DNA from: a gamma proteobacterium symbiont of Lucinoma myriamae
GTDB lineage: Bacteria > Pseudomonadota > Gammaproteobacteria > GRL18
DNA length: 15,598 nucleotides
Assembly (NCBI GenBank): GCA_025655635.1
Contig: JAHXIM010000297.1
Location: forward strand, 1 to 15,598
Reading direction: 5' to 3'
Positions within the stretch are counted from its first letter, which is position 1. Every line of letters starts with the position of its first letter. The position numbers and the translations under genes are program-made. The notes below the pieces were generated by a model. That model worked only from the letters and a program-made list of their open reading frames with translations. It was not told the DNA's origin and did not search any database. Below are positions 1 to 7,454 of this stretch, one piece after another.

Positions 1-5
1 TATTA

Positions 6-90
6 TAACATTTCTGGTCGATCTGGTCACTCAAAAATAGGGATAATTCCTTACATTTCAAATAAATAATATGTTTTTCAGGGCTGACTA
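6..90 (-). repeat. Left copy of an 85-bp terminal inverted repeat; end of a mobile element running off the window
   Basis: Read on the minus strand from position 90 outward, this sequence starts TAGTCAGCCCTGAAAAAC. It matches 15514-15598 on the plus strand over 85 bp with one difference (position 65 against 15539). Similarity stops abruptly on the inner side at 90/91. Both copies point outward, so the window lies between two oppositely oriented copies of one element, or between elements with long terminal repeats. The inner flank reads TA next to GTCAGCC in both copies, which would fit a TA target site as in IS630/mariner-type elements. That family guess is inference: no transposase is visible. 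A TATAAT hexamer (minus strand, 2-7) lies 16 bases past a TGACCA, a possible promoter inside the element. Confidence 0.85.
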
Positions 91-199
91 AGTATATTAT
101 TAAATTCTATGACACTTTTCAATCTATAAGTTAAAAATCTTCTCGTTTTGTTGTTTCAGATCAGGTAAAAAGTGGATAAAAATATTCAGAACAATTGGG
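91..199. other. Unassigned AT-rich stretch between the edge repeat and the IS110 remnant
   Basis: No open frame, RNA gene or clear repeat is visible here on either strand. Together with roughly 200-383 it forms about 290 bp of unrecognised sequence. It sits between the outer mobile-element end and the point where the IS110 transposase reading loses family similarity, so it may be debris from successive insertions. Confidence 0.4.
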
Positions 200-586
200 T
201 TAAAGGACTGAAATAGGCTTTTGGCAGAATTTCCCCGATGCCGAGACAATAAACACCCTACTCGTAAATTTTAAATATTGCAGTATGGCCAGAAAATGAA
301 TATTGTTTAATTGCTCACCATGAAACACATTGATTGAATTCATAATCAGGAACAGACTGCCCATCTCTATCATCAATTGGCACATCCTGATTGCAACCCG
401 TGACCAGTAATGAGCGGTTGCACAACTTTCGAAAGCAACGAGTGAAGATTGTTGTTTGGCCAGAAATTCTGCAAACGTCTTACAAGTAAGCTCTTTATTT
501 TGTAACTCTTTATTATTTTTTGAGACAACGGAAACCTGTATGACATTCTTCGCTAAATCAACACCAATTGTATTCGAGTTTTTCAT
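200..586 (-). pseudogene. IS110/IS1111-family transposase, N-terminal fragment
   Basis: The first 67 or so residues of this 128-residue frame match the N-terminal RuvC-like domain of IS110/IS1111 (DEDD) transposases. IGVDLAK at residues 7-13 supplies the first catalytic Asp, and FESC near residues 52-55 supplies the Glu. AHYWSR near residues 58-63 is the family's conserved HYW motif. After about residue 67 similarity disappears; the remaining 60 residues look like a chance frame and end at a stop. Family members run about 310-400 residues, so the last two catalytic Asp and the C-terminal serine-containing domain are missing. The start is supported by AAGAGGA seven bases upstream. The protein should be inactive. 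The fused tail could instead be another unrecognised gene fragment. Confidence 0.85.
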
Positions 587-760
587 GGCTGCATCCTCTT
601 AGTGTTTGTTGTTAACTTCAAACCTAGACGATTAGGAAGGTGGAGTCCATACATTGGGTCGTAAGCGGCATTTTCACCAGACGTCTGCTTTCACCATGGA
701 AGCAGCCATACTGATCAGATTATCACACCTGGTATTTGGTGTATGGAAATTGACATAATT
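587..760 (-). mobile_element. Non-coding 5' end of the IS110-type element, with candidate structured (bridge) RNA
   Basis: This is the leader directly upstream of the broken transposase. It holds several inverted repeats that could fold as RNA: CTGCTT/AAGCAG (685-690 with 700-705, 9-base loop), ACACC/GGTGT (725-729 with 738-742), and a long-range pair CCATACA/TGTATGG (647-653 with 740-746). The last two overlap and would be alternatives. IS110-group elements are known to encode a bridge RNA in the non-coding end upstream of the transposase, whereas IS1111-group elements place it downstream, so the assignment depends on subgroup. The outer boundary near 760 is a guess from the change to plain AT-rich sequence; no flanking core was identified. 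Confidence 0.35.
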
Positions 761-879
761 TATAAAATACATTATTTCTTTTTTTTAGCCTACTTTTTTA
801 ATACAAACACAACATAAGAATATAATAATATTAGATGCCAACAATACAACTTAAAGAAGTGGATTTAATAAATACAAAA

Positions 880-1905
880 TCAATGAGATAAAAATGCATC
901 AGGCTGTGAAAAAAATGGCGTCATGGCATCATCAGGAGATAAAAATGGCCACCCTTTTTGAGGATTATTACTATAGTTTTTATAGAAGCTGTCAAACGGA
1001 TTTGAACCTCCAGGAAAAACATTTAACCCTGAAAAAGGATTGTATTGTGAACCCATCACATCATAAATCCCTTTATCATTTTTACCTTTTTTATTTGAAT
1101 GGTCGTAGTTGGGGCTAAGATGACTATAACCTGGAACCATATTACCTGGCGTCACAATGCCTGGGATTGTTCCTGGCAATGTACCCGGTACATTATAAAC
1201 TGGTACGGGCACATATTGAACTCGTACTTGTTGTTTGCCATTATCATTCTTCCAGGCATAATTTGCTGTTGAATTAGATGAAGGAATATTATATGGATTC
1301 ATATTAGCTGAGTACTTATTCGTTATATATCCATCAGCGTCAAAATCACTGGCATAAACTGGTTTGCGAAAAGATCTTGTAAATTGTCGTTGTTCCACTT
1401 GTTGCACTTTATTTACAATGGCTGGTGGTCTTATATTCCTGGATTGCTCACTGCTAAACTGTTTAGGGTAATTTTCTTTGGGATATTTTGCCTCCCTGTT
1501 AAAATCATTCGTTGGATAATATACAGGCTGGCGTATTTGTGCATTTGGAGGAATATTTAAATTAAAGCCATCATATTTATAATGATCTGATTGTTCATAC
1601 CAGGATGTTTTATTTCTATTCTGGTATTGTTTAGCATGTTCAATCTGATATAAGGACTGACCATCACTTGTTATATACTGATCAGGTCCAGGTTGAAAAA
1701 TGTTTTTTTCAAATGTCCTTAACTCGTTAGGATACTGCCAATTGCGCTGATTTTTATATCGATTTTCACGCTCAACATCATATTGAACCTGTTCCGACTG
1801 ATCGATAATATCACTGGGAAAAAGATAATGATTCCCGGCATATATTGGCATCGCCATTAATAACAAAAGAAATAACACCAATAAGTTATTAACTATTGAT
1901 AACAT
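880..1905 (-). CDS. Secreted Tyr/Asn/Pro-rich protein of unknown function
   Basis: This 341-residue protein begins with a clear signal peptide: a hydrophobic core at about residues 6-20 and a likely cleavage after IYA at 23. The mature part is low complexity, rich in Tyr, Asn, Gln, Pro and Ser, and has no other membrane segment. Residues 226-236 read QVRVQYVPVPV, followed by a run of five PG-containing turns (239-260) and an NPF/FPGG-rich end (about 288-305). Only one Cys-free, extended type of chain is evident, and no catalytic motif is seen. AAGG lies eight bases before the ATG. It is preceded by a long gap after the K+ channel gene, so it is probably transcribed alone. The composition suits an envelope, matrix or inclusion-coating protein. 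I do not recognise a family, and any link to sulfur globules is speculation from the neighbourhood. Confidence 0.75.
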   Translation of the reverse strand: MLSIVNNLLVLFLLLLMAMPIYAGNHYLFPSDIIDQSEQVQYDVERENRYKNQRNWQYPNELRTFEKNIFQPGPDQYITSDGQSLYQIEHAKQYQNRNKTSWYEQSDHYKYDGFNLNIPPNAQIRQPVYYPTNDFNREAKYPKENYPKQFSSEQSRNIRPPAIVNKVQQVEQRQFTRSFRKPVYASDFDADGYITNKYSANMNPYNIPSSNSTANYAWKNDNGKQQVRVQYVPVPVYNVPGTLPGTIPGIVTPGNMVPGYSHLSPNYDHSNKKGKNDKGIYDVMGSQYNPFSGLNVFPGGSNPFDSFYKNYSNNPQKGWPFLSPDDAMTPFFSQPDAFLSH

Positions 1906-1999
1906 TTTTTATACCTTGCTGCAGAGATTGTATTAACATTAAAAGCATTCTAAATAAGTGTTCCAAAATAGTGAGCATTATTCATTTAATATTCGCATC

Positions 2000-2064
2000 A
2001 GAAGCTGTCACTCATTATTAGCTCATATTGGCATAAAATCACCCAATAATAAATGACAGCTTCT
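2000..2064. repeat. Imperfect inverted repeat between the K+ channel and secreted-protein genes
   Basis: AGAAGCTGTCA at 2000-2010 is the exact reverse complement of TGACAGCTTCT at 2054-2064. Pairing continues imperfectly inward through a TTATTA-type stretch, leaving about 25 unpaired bases in the middle. It lies 34 bp beyond the K+ channel stop and 95 bp before the start of the next gene. No T-tract follows on either strand, so a simple intrinsic terminator is not well supported. A miniature mobile repeat or an operator are alternatives. Confidence 0.5.
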
Positions 2065-2097
2065 TATGCTCCGTGTATACCATTTAGGAACAGTTAT

Positions 2098-3990
2098 TTA
2101 GTTTTTCGCCTGGTGTTTTTGTTTCATTTTATAAAGCCAGCGCCATAAGTAACCTCCAGCCAATTCATATCCTGAATGAATGTAATTATAGACATTAATA
2201 TTACTGACATTCCAGCACATGAGATGCATACTTTCTTTATCACCACAAATTAATAATTGGTCATCTTCTTGTATTTCAAAATCATTCTCAGGTAATAAAA
2301 AATTGTTATACTTAAAAGCTTCTTTCATATCTGACATTTCATGTCGGCGCAATGACGCTTCATTTTTTTTTCGATGCACTAATAAGACAACACAATTAAG
2401 TAATTTATCCCTGTTTCTTGGATGGCTTGAAATCTCCCGGACAGTAATCTTACCTTGTTTTAGAAAATACATCACTGCTGGTGTTTGCTTTTCACAAATA
2501 TGAATCATCCAGGTTGTTGCCGTATTATCAATAAAACTACTAATACGACTAATTAAAATATTAGCCCATTCATCTTTCTGTCTCCTGGCCAATGATAGGA
2601 ACGTTGACAGCAAAGGGGTTTTAATAATAGACAGAATCTCACCTGCAATGATACTCGCCGGCTGCATAATAAAATCTAACTCTGCCTTTTCAAAGACTTT
2701 TTCATTACGACTAAAATTTTGTCTTGCTATTGAAAAAAGCTTACCTTCCTCATCATTTATTGTAGTAAATTTATCATTACCTGGATATTTGCTATTTTTT
2801 AAATAATATTTATCATAATATTCTTTATCTCGTTTATTGCCTCTATGAAAACGTTTAATTTCATCTTGAGCACTGAGAACAATGGATAAATTATTGGCAT
2901 CATTATTGGTACCCGCTACAATAGCAACAGCCTCAGTAATTTTAGCTTCTCTCAAGGTAACAGCTTCGGTACCTCGACCAGCAATCGTGCCTTCTGGGGC
3001 ACGAGTCGCATCAGGCTCTGCTTCAATAATAACCGTTTTAATTCCAACATAATTTAAGTGTCTGGAAATAGCCTTACCAAATCGACCATAACCACAAATA
3101 ACCCATGTACCTCTGGGTGGATTAATAGGTTCTTTTCTCACTTTATGATAAGGGTTAGTCAACCACTCATAAACAAGATAGGCGCTCGGTGAACGAACAG
3201 ATAAGGCTAACCTTCTTGCATAGATGTCGAATGGATTAATAATATGGGATGTTCCAAAAGAAGCCATATTAGCTTCTACTTCCACACTTTCAGCTCGACA
3301 TACAACCATAAGGTTGTCTTCTAACATACGCTCTTTATCAAGTAAACGTGCCGTAATTGCAATTTTAAGATTGACCTCGTCTTTATCGGTTAAGGCAATA
3401 ACACCTTTGCAGAGATCATGGGTTAAACCCGCTGTTTCTAACACTTCAGGAAAAGAAGCATTTGCTGCCAAAGCAGGAATTTCAATGTCCGGCTCATCAA
3501 TTTGCAGATTATCAATACGTTCAGGATCAATATCAAGTACCACTGACAGAATATTATTAGCAGATAATTCATGCGCCAATAATTTACCCGTATCGCCATA
3601 GCCGCAAATCAAATAAAAAGGCTCTCGAATCTGTCTCACTTTTTTTCGAAAATCATTTTCTTTTAATATTGTTTTAAAAGCTGGATTTTGAAGTGTGCTT
3701 AATATTGCACCGAGGCTGTACAACCAGATAGTAACAGTGGCATAAATACTAAAAACAGTCCACATTCTCTGGGCATTAGTGAATTCATATGGAATTTCAC
3801 CAAAGCCAATGGTCGAGCCCATAAAACTGACAAAATAGAAGGCATGAAAAAAACTCATATGCCAGACATTACCCTGATCATCCTGACCAGGAATCAGTAC
3901 AAATCCCGAAATAACAACAGCATAGCTGATGATCAGTAATATAATTGGCAGACGGAGTCGCTTGAGCAGTATGAAAATAAGACTATTCAT
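2098..3990 (-). CDS. K+ channel-type membrane protein with two Rossmann (TrkA-N/RCK) domains
   Basis: This 630-residue protein starts with a two-helix pore module: TM1 at about 13-33, a pore loop with the selectivity-filter-like STIGFGE (59-65), and TM2 at about 75-98. Two cytoplasmic nucleotide-binding folds follow. The first has GYGDTG at 130-135 with an acidic strand end at LDID (152-155). The second has GYGRFG at 300-305 with IIEAE at 321-325. A charged, Tyr/Lys-rich insertion of about 60 residues (380-440) follows the second Rossmann core, and the last 100 residues resemble a TrkA-C-like ligand domain. K+ channels usually show TVGYG, so TIGFG is a conservative variant. Regulation by nucleotide or ion binding is expected from the family. 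It lies 23 bp after the DUF6394-like gene, probably in one operon. The ribosome site is weak, suggesting translational coupling. Confidence 0.9.
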   Translation of the reverse strand: MNSLIFILLKRLRLPIILLIISYAVVISGFVLIPGQDDQGNVWHMSFFHAFYFVSFMGSTIGFGEIPYEFTNAQRMWTVFSIYATVTIWLYSLGAILSTLQNPAFKTILKENDFRKKVRQIREPFYLICGYGDTGKLLAHELSANNILSVVLDIDPERIDNLQIDEPDIEIPALAANASFPEVLETAGLTHDLCKGVIALTDKDEVNLKIAITARLLDKERMLEDNLMVVCRAESVEVEANMASFGTSHIINPFDIYARRLALSVRSPSAYLVYEWLTNPYHKVRKEPINPPRGTWVICGYGRFGKAISRHLNYVGIKTVIIEAEPDATRAPEGTIAGRGTEAVTLREAKITEAVAIVAGTNNDANNLSIVLSAQDEIKRFHRGNKRDKEYYDKYYLKNSKYPGNDKFTTINDEEGKLFSIARQNFSRNEKVFEKAELDFIMQPASIIAGEILSIIKTPLLSTFLSLARRQKDEWANILISRISSFIDNTATTWMIHICEKQTPAVMYFLKQGKITVREISSHPRNRDKLLNCVVLLVHRKKNEASLRRHEMSDMKEAFKYNNFLLPENDFEIQEDDQLLICGDKESMHLMCWNVSNINVYNYIHSGYELAGGYLWRWLYKMKQKHQAKN

Positions 3991-4013
3991 TACATCACGA
4001 TACTTTTTTTATT

Positions 4014-4397
4014 TTAACGTCGTACAACGACTGTTTCAATCACGAGTAATACGACAGAGGTTAAATTAGCAATCAGTGCACCACCAGAGACCGATACGAT
4101 GGTCGCCATTACATCAGGAGTCACACCTGAGGTAGAAACATGCTCTGCAATACCCCAAATTATTGCCGCAACAAATAGATGAATGTCTGCGACAAGACTG
4201 GTCGCCAGCAATACCGCACCAATATGAGAGCGATCACCTAATTTGATCACTGTTGCAATCAAACTGATAACAATGGCTGCAAACAGTTCAAATACATGAT
4301 GATGTGCCGGATTATCGATATCACCAATAAAAAAACCGAAATTAATAGTTAATGCAAAGACAACAAAAAAAGCAAAAGAGACCTTCTCAAAGTTCAT
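4014..4397 (-). CDS. Small four-helix membrane protein, DUF6394-like
   Basis: The 127-residue product is almost entirely hydrophobic, with segments at about 5-25, 36-54, 60-84 and 97-123. Short polar links include GDIDNPAHHH (25-34) and KLGDRSHIG (52-60). The arrangement, with FGFF.GDIDN..HH near the N-terminus and a LATSLVADIH stretch in the third helix, matches my recollection of DUF6394, a family of unknown function. GGA lies about nine bases before the ATG. Only 23 bp separate it from the downstream double-RCK K+ channel, so the two are probably co-transcribed. An accessory membrane subunit of the channel is a reasonable inference. The His cluster at 32-34 might be a metal or proton site; this is not demonstrated. 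Confidence 0.8.
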   Translation of the reverse strand: MNFEKVSFAFFVVFALTINFGFFIGDIDNPAHHHVFELFAAIVISLIATVIKLGDRSHIGAVLLATSLVADIHLFVAAIIWGIAEHVSTSGVTPDVMATIVSVSGGALIANLTSVVLLVIETVVVRR

Positions 4398-4550
4398 GCG
4401 ATTTATTCCAAAAGATGATTGTTAAACTATAGCAGATATTAGTAAAGCTCGCCCATATAATATAAAACAAGCCAGCACTACCCCCAGATATCCTTGCCGA
4501 ATAGCACTTGCGTATAACACGTTACAAAACGTAAACTCTATTCCTTGCTC

Positions 4551-4583
4551 AAAAAAAAAGCGATGTTTTTACATCGCTTTTTT
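4551..4583 (-). terminator. Intrinsic terminator of the dynamin-like gene
   Basis: AGCGATGT (4559-4566) and ACATCGCT (4571-4578) form a perfect stem around a four-base loop, and A/T runs on both sides extend it to 13 bp. On the minus strand the stem is followed by nine T residues (4559 down to 4551). It lies just past the stop codon of the GTPase gene at 4601. The T-run on the plus strand would also allow bidirectional function. Confidence 0.9.
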
Positions 4584-4600
4584 ACTTTATTTAAAGTAGC

Positions 4601-6112
4601 TTAACTAACAGCCTGTGCAGCTATTTGCGCCTGCTCTTTTTTATGATTTTCTTCTTCCAAAGCAATACGTTCAGCCTCTTTGCGACCTAATGGGTCAGCA
4701 AAATTATCATTCAGTGCTTTAACAAAGTTATCAGCCTCATTACGTACTCGCTCGATAGCTTTACGGCCTCTTCGACCCCAGCCAGCAGGCTTAATAGCAA
4801 AAACACTGCGTAAAGGATGGGTGTTTTTTAAAAAAGCTGCAGCAATGTTGCCTGGACCGTTTTCTTTAGGTAATTTTTTTACCACCCTTTTTGCGATAAA
4901 ACGACGTGCCCAGAAGTGAATACTACCAAACACCACAACAAAGATACTGAGCACAATGCCTTGTGTCACAGAGCTGCTTTTAAACGATTCTAACCATGAT
5001 GGTTGAAAAGACCAGTCAACCCAGTAACCTGCATAGATTGAAATAGCAACTAACAATGAAGTCAATAAGCCATAGAGTATACCGTCAGTAATTAACACTG
5101 AGCGATACCAGGAGTCCATAGCATCCTTAATTTGCGGTACGGCAACCTGCTCTATCTGGTTTGCAGTATTTTCCAAAGCACCAATGATGCGATAAACCCG
5201 CTCAACACTGACTTCCTGCATACGGTGTTCAATTTCACCCATATCAATATCAAGTTTGTTTTTATAGCGTTCGCGTAAATGTTCATCCTCAATTTCAGGT
5301 GCTACTTTTTCATTGTAAACACAATAAAAACGACCCGTTGAAAGCCCGGTTTGTACAACCGCACGCTGCCATGCAGCAACAACCTGCTCAGCATTGTCTT
5401 CTTTCGCAGTACAATCCATTTGGTTCAAAATAAATAGAAACTTACCTGCATCATTACGGCGAATTGTGCCTTCAACCAAATGCTGCAAGGTATCTTTCAT
5501 AGCACCTGGCTCTGGGTGTCTGGCATCAAAAAAGACCAGAACCAGATCGGCCAAATCTATAATATGATCAGTGATCTTCAACGTGGCATTACGCTGTTCA
5601 TCTGCATCAAATCCCGGAGAATCAATTAATATTTTGCCTTTGAGCGCATCACTTTTACATGTTTTGAGTTGTAGATAGGTATCAATTCGACTGCCTTCCC
5701 CAGCTGATACTTTTTCGATTTCTTCACTGATTTGATAAAAAGGTAAGCGGGGATCTGCATCAAGAGCCAGACCGGGTAACACCCTGACCTTGTCTTCCTG
5801 ACTATAACAAACCACAGTAAATTTATCGTCAACAGCCTGATTACCCGTTAATTGCAAATCAACATCAAGATAACTATTAATGAATGATGATTTACCCGCA
5901 GAAAATGTTCCCAAAACTGTAATTAATGGCCACCACGAAATGGTTGTCGCAAAGGATTGGTCGGGTGTTAATAAACCGAGACGATAAGCAACTATATCCA
6001 ATTCTTTAAAGGAATCAACTGCATCAATTAATATAGGATTTTCTGAAGCAAGATTATCTTGTAAACTTTGTAGACGCGATTTAAGTAATGTACTGGGGCC
6101 TGCAAAAAACAT
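4601..6112 (-). CDS. Dynamin-like GTPase with two membrane segments
   Basis: This 503-residue protein carries a complete dynamin-type GTPase domain: G1 P-loop GTFSAGKSS (68-76), G3 DSPGF (164-168) and G4 NQMD (230-233). A helical stretch (about 285-335) leads to two hydrophobic segments (about 344-362 and 383-400) separated by a short Trp-rich loop. A basic, then Glu/Lys/Ala-rich helical tail ends the protein. The pattern fits the bacterial dynamin/EHD-like superfamily, whose members bind and remodel membranes; both termini are probably cytoplasmic. An AGGAGA motif precedes the ATG. The gene lies 145 bp after the coiled-coil membrane protein gene and ends at its own terminator, so the two may form a unit. 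Its cellular target is not shown: division, inclusion membranes and stress repair are all possible. Confidence 0.88.
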   Translation of the reverse strand: MFFAGPSTLLKSRLQSLQDNLASENPILIDAVDSFKELDIVAYRLGLLTPDQSFATTISWWPLITVLGTFSAGKSSFINSYLDVDLQLTGNQAVDDKFTVVCYSQEDKVRVLPGLALDADPRLPFYQISEEIEKVSAGEGSRIDTYLQLKTCKSDALKGKILIDSPGFDADEQRNATLKITDHIIDLADLVLVFFDARHPEPGAMKDTLQHLVEGTIRRNDAGKFLFILNQMDCTAKEDNAEQVVAAWQRAVVQTGLSTGRFYCVYNEKVAPEIEDEHLRERYKNKLDIDMGEIEHRMQEVSVERVYRIIGALENTANQIEQVAVPQIKDAMDSWYRSVLITDGILYGLLTSLLVAISIYAGYWVDWSFQPSWLESFKSSSVTQGIVLSIFVVVFGSIHFWARRFIAKRVVKKLPKENGPGNIAAAFLKNTHPLRSVFAIKPAGWGRRGRKAIERVRNEADNFVKALNDNFADPLGRKEAERIALEEENHKKEQAQIAAQAVS

Positions 6113-6188
6113 TGGTATTCCATCTCCTGATCTAATAAGGGAAAAGACATCAGATTAATAAGTTTAGCCACTTCTCAGAAAATACTCA

Positions 6189-6240
6189 ACTATAGCAGTC
6201 CTTATTTTCATTTAAAAATTGAGTTGAGGATCGCTATAGT
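6189..6240. repeat. 52-bp inverted repeat with ACTATAGC ends, possible miniature element or hairpin
   Basis: ACTATAGCAGTCC (6189-6201) and GGATCGCTATAGT (6228-6240) are inverted copies with two differences, around an AT-rich centre of 26 bp. It sits in the 145-bp gap between two minus-strand genes. A lone ACTATAGCAG also occurs at 4426-4435, upstream of the DUF6394-like gene. Repetition of the end motif suggests a dispersed miniature inverted-repeat element, but two occurrences could be chance. It may also act as an intercistronic RNA hairpin. Confidence 0.45.
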
Positions 6241-6257
6241 ATTCAGGTAGAGTCCGC

Positions 6258-6863
6258 TTAACGCACTGGACGTTGAAAAGGCAGTGGTCCTGGCGAACCG
6301 TATGCGGAACCTTTTTTATCTCCCCAGGGCATCATACTATCAAAAACACTTTCTGCAGGATTAGAAAATGTTCTATTGATATGCCACATATCACGCTGCA
6401 TAGCGACAAGGCCAACACTCATAGTCTGAATATTCGTACTAATGCCATCAATACGATCACTGACACTTTGTGCTGTTTCTGTCATTTTGGTTGTATTAGC
6501 AGACATTTCAGGCATGGTTTTAGCCACAGTATCACCAATTAATGTCGTACTGCGCTGCATTTGTGTCATATTATTGGATATTATTTCCATATTTGTAGTC
6601 ACTGATAGTGACATCTGGTTAACTGAACGAGTCATTTGTCTGACATCATTAGATAATGAATGAACATCATGTGTCAGATTAAAAATCAAATAGTAACCAT
6701 AGGCAGCTAATACAATAAAAGCAAATAATGCCGTATAAACAATCAATTGTAATCGTTGACCTTTAACATCAGCACCCTTTTTACGCTCATTAAGCGTATC
6801 AGAATCAAATCCGGTTGCATCAGCATCTGCTGTCAGTTTATGGTATAACCTTTTAATAGGCAT
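6258..6863 (-). CDS. Single-pass membrane protein with long helical, low-complexity extracytoplasmic domain
   Basis: The 201-residue product has a basic N-terminal segment (1-37), one transmembrane helix (about 38-61), and then about 105 residues rich in Met, Ser, Thr, Asn and Gln. These show regular hydrophobic spacing typical of a coiled coil or of the signalling helices of chemoreceptors (about 64-168). The tail (180-201) is Gly/Pro-rich and disordered. Positive charges before the helix predict the helical part to be periplasmic. No enzyme or receptor signature is present, and the HAMP and conserved hairpin of chemoreceptors are absent. AGGAGAG precedes the ATG by about eight bases. It lies upstream of the dynamin-like GTPase on the same strand, so a membrane anchor or recruiter for that GTPase is a reasonable inference. 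I do not recognise a family. Confidence 0.75.
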   Translation of the reverse strand: MPIKRLYHKLTADADATGFDSDTLNERKKGADVKGQRLQLIVYTALFAFIVLAAYGYYLIFNLTHDVHSLSNDVRQMTRSVNQMSLSVTTNMEIISNNMTQMQRSTTLIGDTVAKTMPEMSANTTKMTETAQSVSDRIDGISTNIQTMSVGLVAMQRDMWHINRTFSNPAESVFDSMMPWGDKKGSAYGSPGPLPFQRPVR

Positions 6864-7147
6864 TACTTTTCTCTCCTAAGCATTAACCACCCCTTAGTCA
6901 TTAGCATCTAAGTTCTAAATCACTTTGAATAACTGCCCATTGTAAAATAAAGTCTGCACAAGAGGTAGTTATATTTTAAGTTTATTAGAATTTACTAATA
7001 AATATGTTTATTTGAACTTCGTGATCTATAACTCACCGTTCACAAATTTTTTATCTATGTATTGTTATCTGTGCGCTTCTAGAATCGTTTTATTTAATAC
7101 GCTTTTGTTATTTGTTTGACTGTATTAAATAAAAAAGTTACCACGAA
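6864..7147. other. Intergenic AT-rich region upstream of the coiled-coil membrane protein gene
   Basis: About 280 bp without a credible gene. It must contain the promoter for the minus-strand gene starting at 6863, but no strong -35/-10 pair stands out. Its right part carries the 13-bp inverted repeat listed separately. No tRNA or recognisable small RNA was seen. Confidence 0.4.
7088..7134 (-). terminator. AT-rich hairpin after the TPR remnant, weak terminator candidate
   Basis: TTTTATTTAATAC (7088-7100) and GTATTAAATAAAA (7122-7134) are perfect inverted copies of 13 bp with a 21-base loop. The hairpin lies 14 bp past the last stop codon of the ParA-linked gene (7148), where transcription should end. 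The stem is almost all A/T and the following bases on the minus strand are not T-rich, so it would be a poor intrinsic terminator. It may work with Rho or protect an RNA 3' end. Confidence 0.45.
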
Positions 7148-7454
7148 TTATTTATTAAACTCCTTTTGTTTACTATTAATGATCCGTCTTTGTTTATTTG
7201 CTGTTTTTTTATCAATTTTATCCGTCACATTAACCACGCTCCATGTTTCATTATAGCGATGATGACTCACTAAACGTTTTACAAATTGAGTATTTGTTAC
7301 AAGATAATCGGGTTTTTTATTTTGCGCTTTATAAACATTTGCCAGCTCACCCACTACATCTGGAAGCTCAGGCAACTCCTTTATTAGTTGTAAATATTTT
7401 TTCTGCCGCTTTAAAGTTGTGCAAATCAAAAGCCTGTCGAGCTTCATTTAATAA
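7148..7454 (-). pseudogene. Detached C-terminal TPR part of the ParA-linked membrane protein
   Basis: Directly after the TAA that ends the upstream frame (7455-7457), the same frame continues as LLNEARQAFDLHNFKAAEK before stopping. A shift of one base inside the A6 run (plus-strand T6 at 7397-7402) joins it to an open frame reading LQLIKELPELPDVVGELANV and onward to 7148. Joined, these give a good tetratricopeptide helix pair (Ala, Ala, Tyr/Leu, Pro and Leu-Ala spacing), then about 50 basic residues. Removing one A makes 7148-8372 exactly 408 codons. I therefore read the region as the broken end of one ancestral protein of about 407 residues. An alternative is a short separate gene starting with the ATG at 7445-7447, but that start cuts off half of the TPR. 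Confidence 0.7.

Noticed and set aside
750..778. TTGACA with a 17-bp spacer to TATTTC on the plus strand near the IS110 end
   Set aside because: The -10 match is poor and it would only transcribe antisense to the secreted-protein gene; kept out as a promoter call.
894..1118. Plus-strand open frame of 74 codons
   Set aside because: It lies wholly antisense to the secreted-protein gene, lacks a ribosome site and has no recognisable features.
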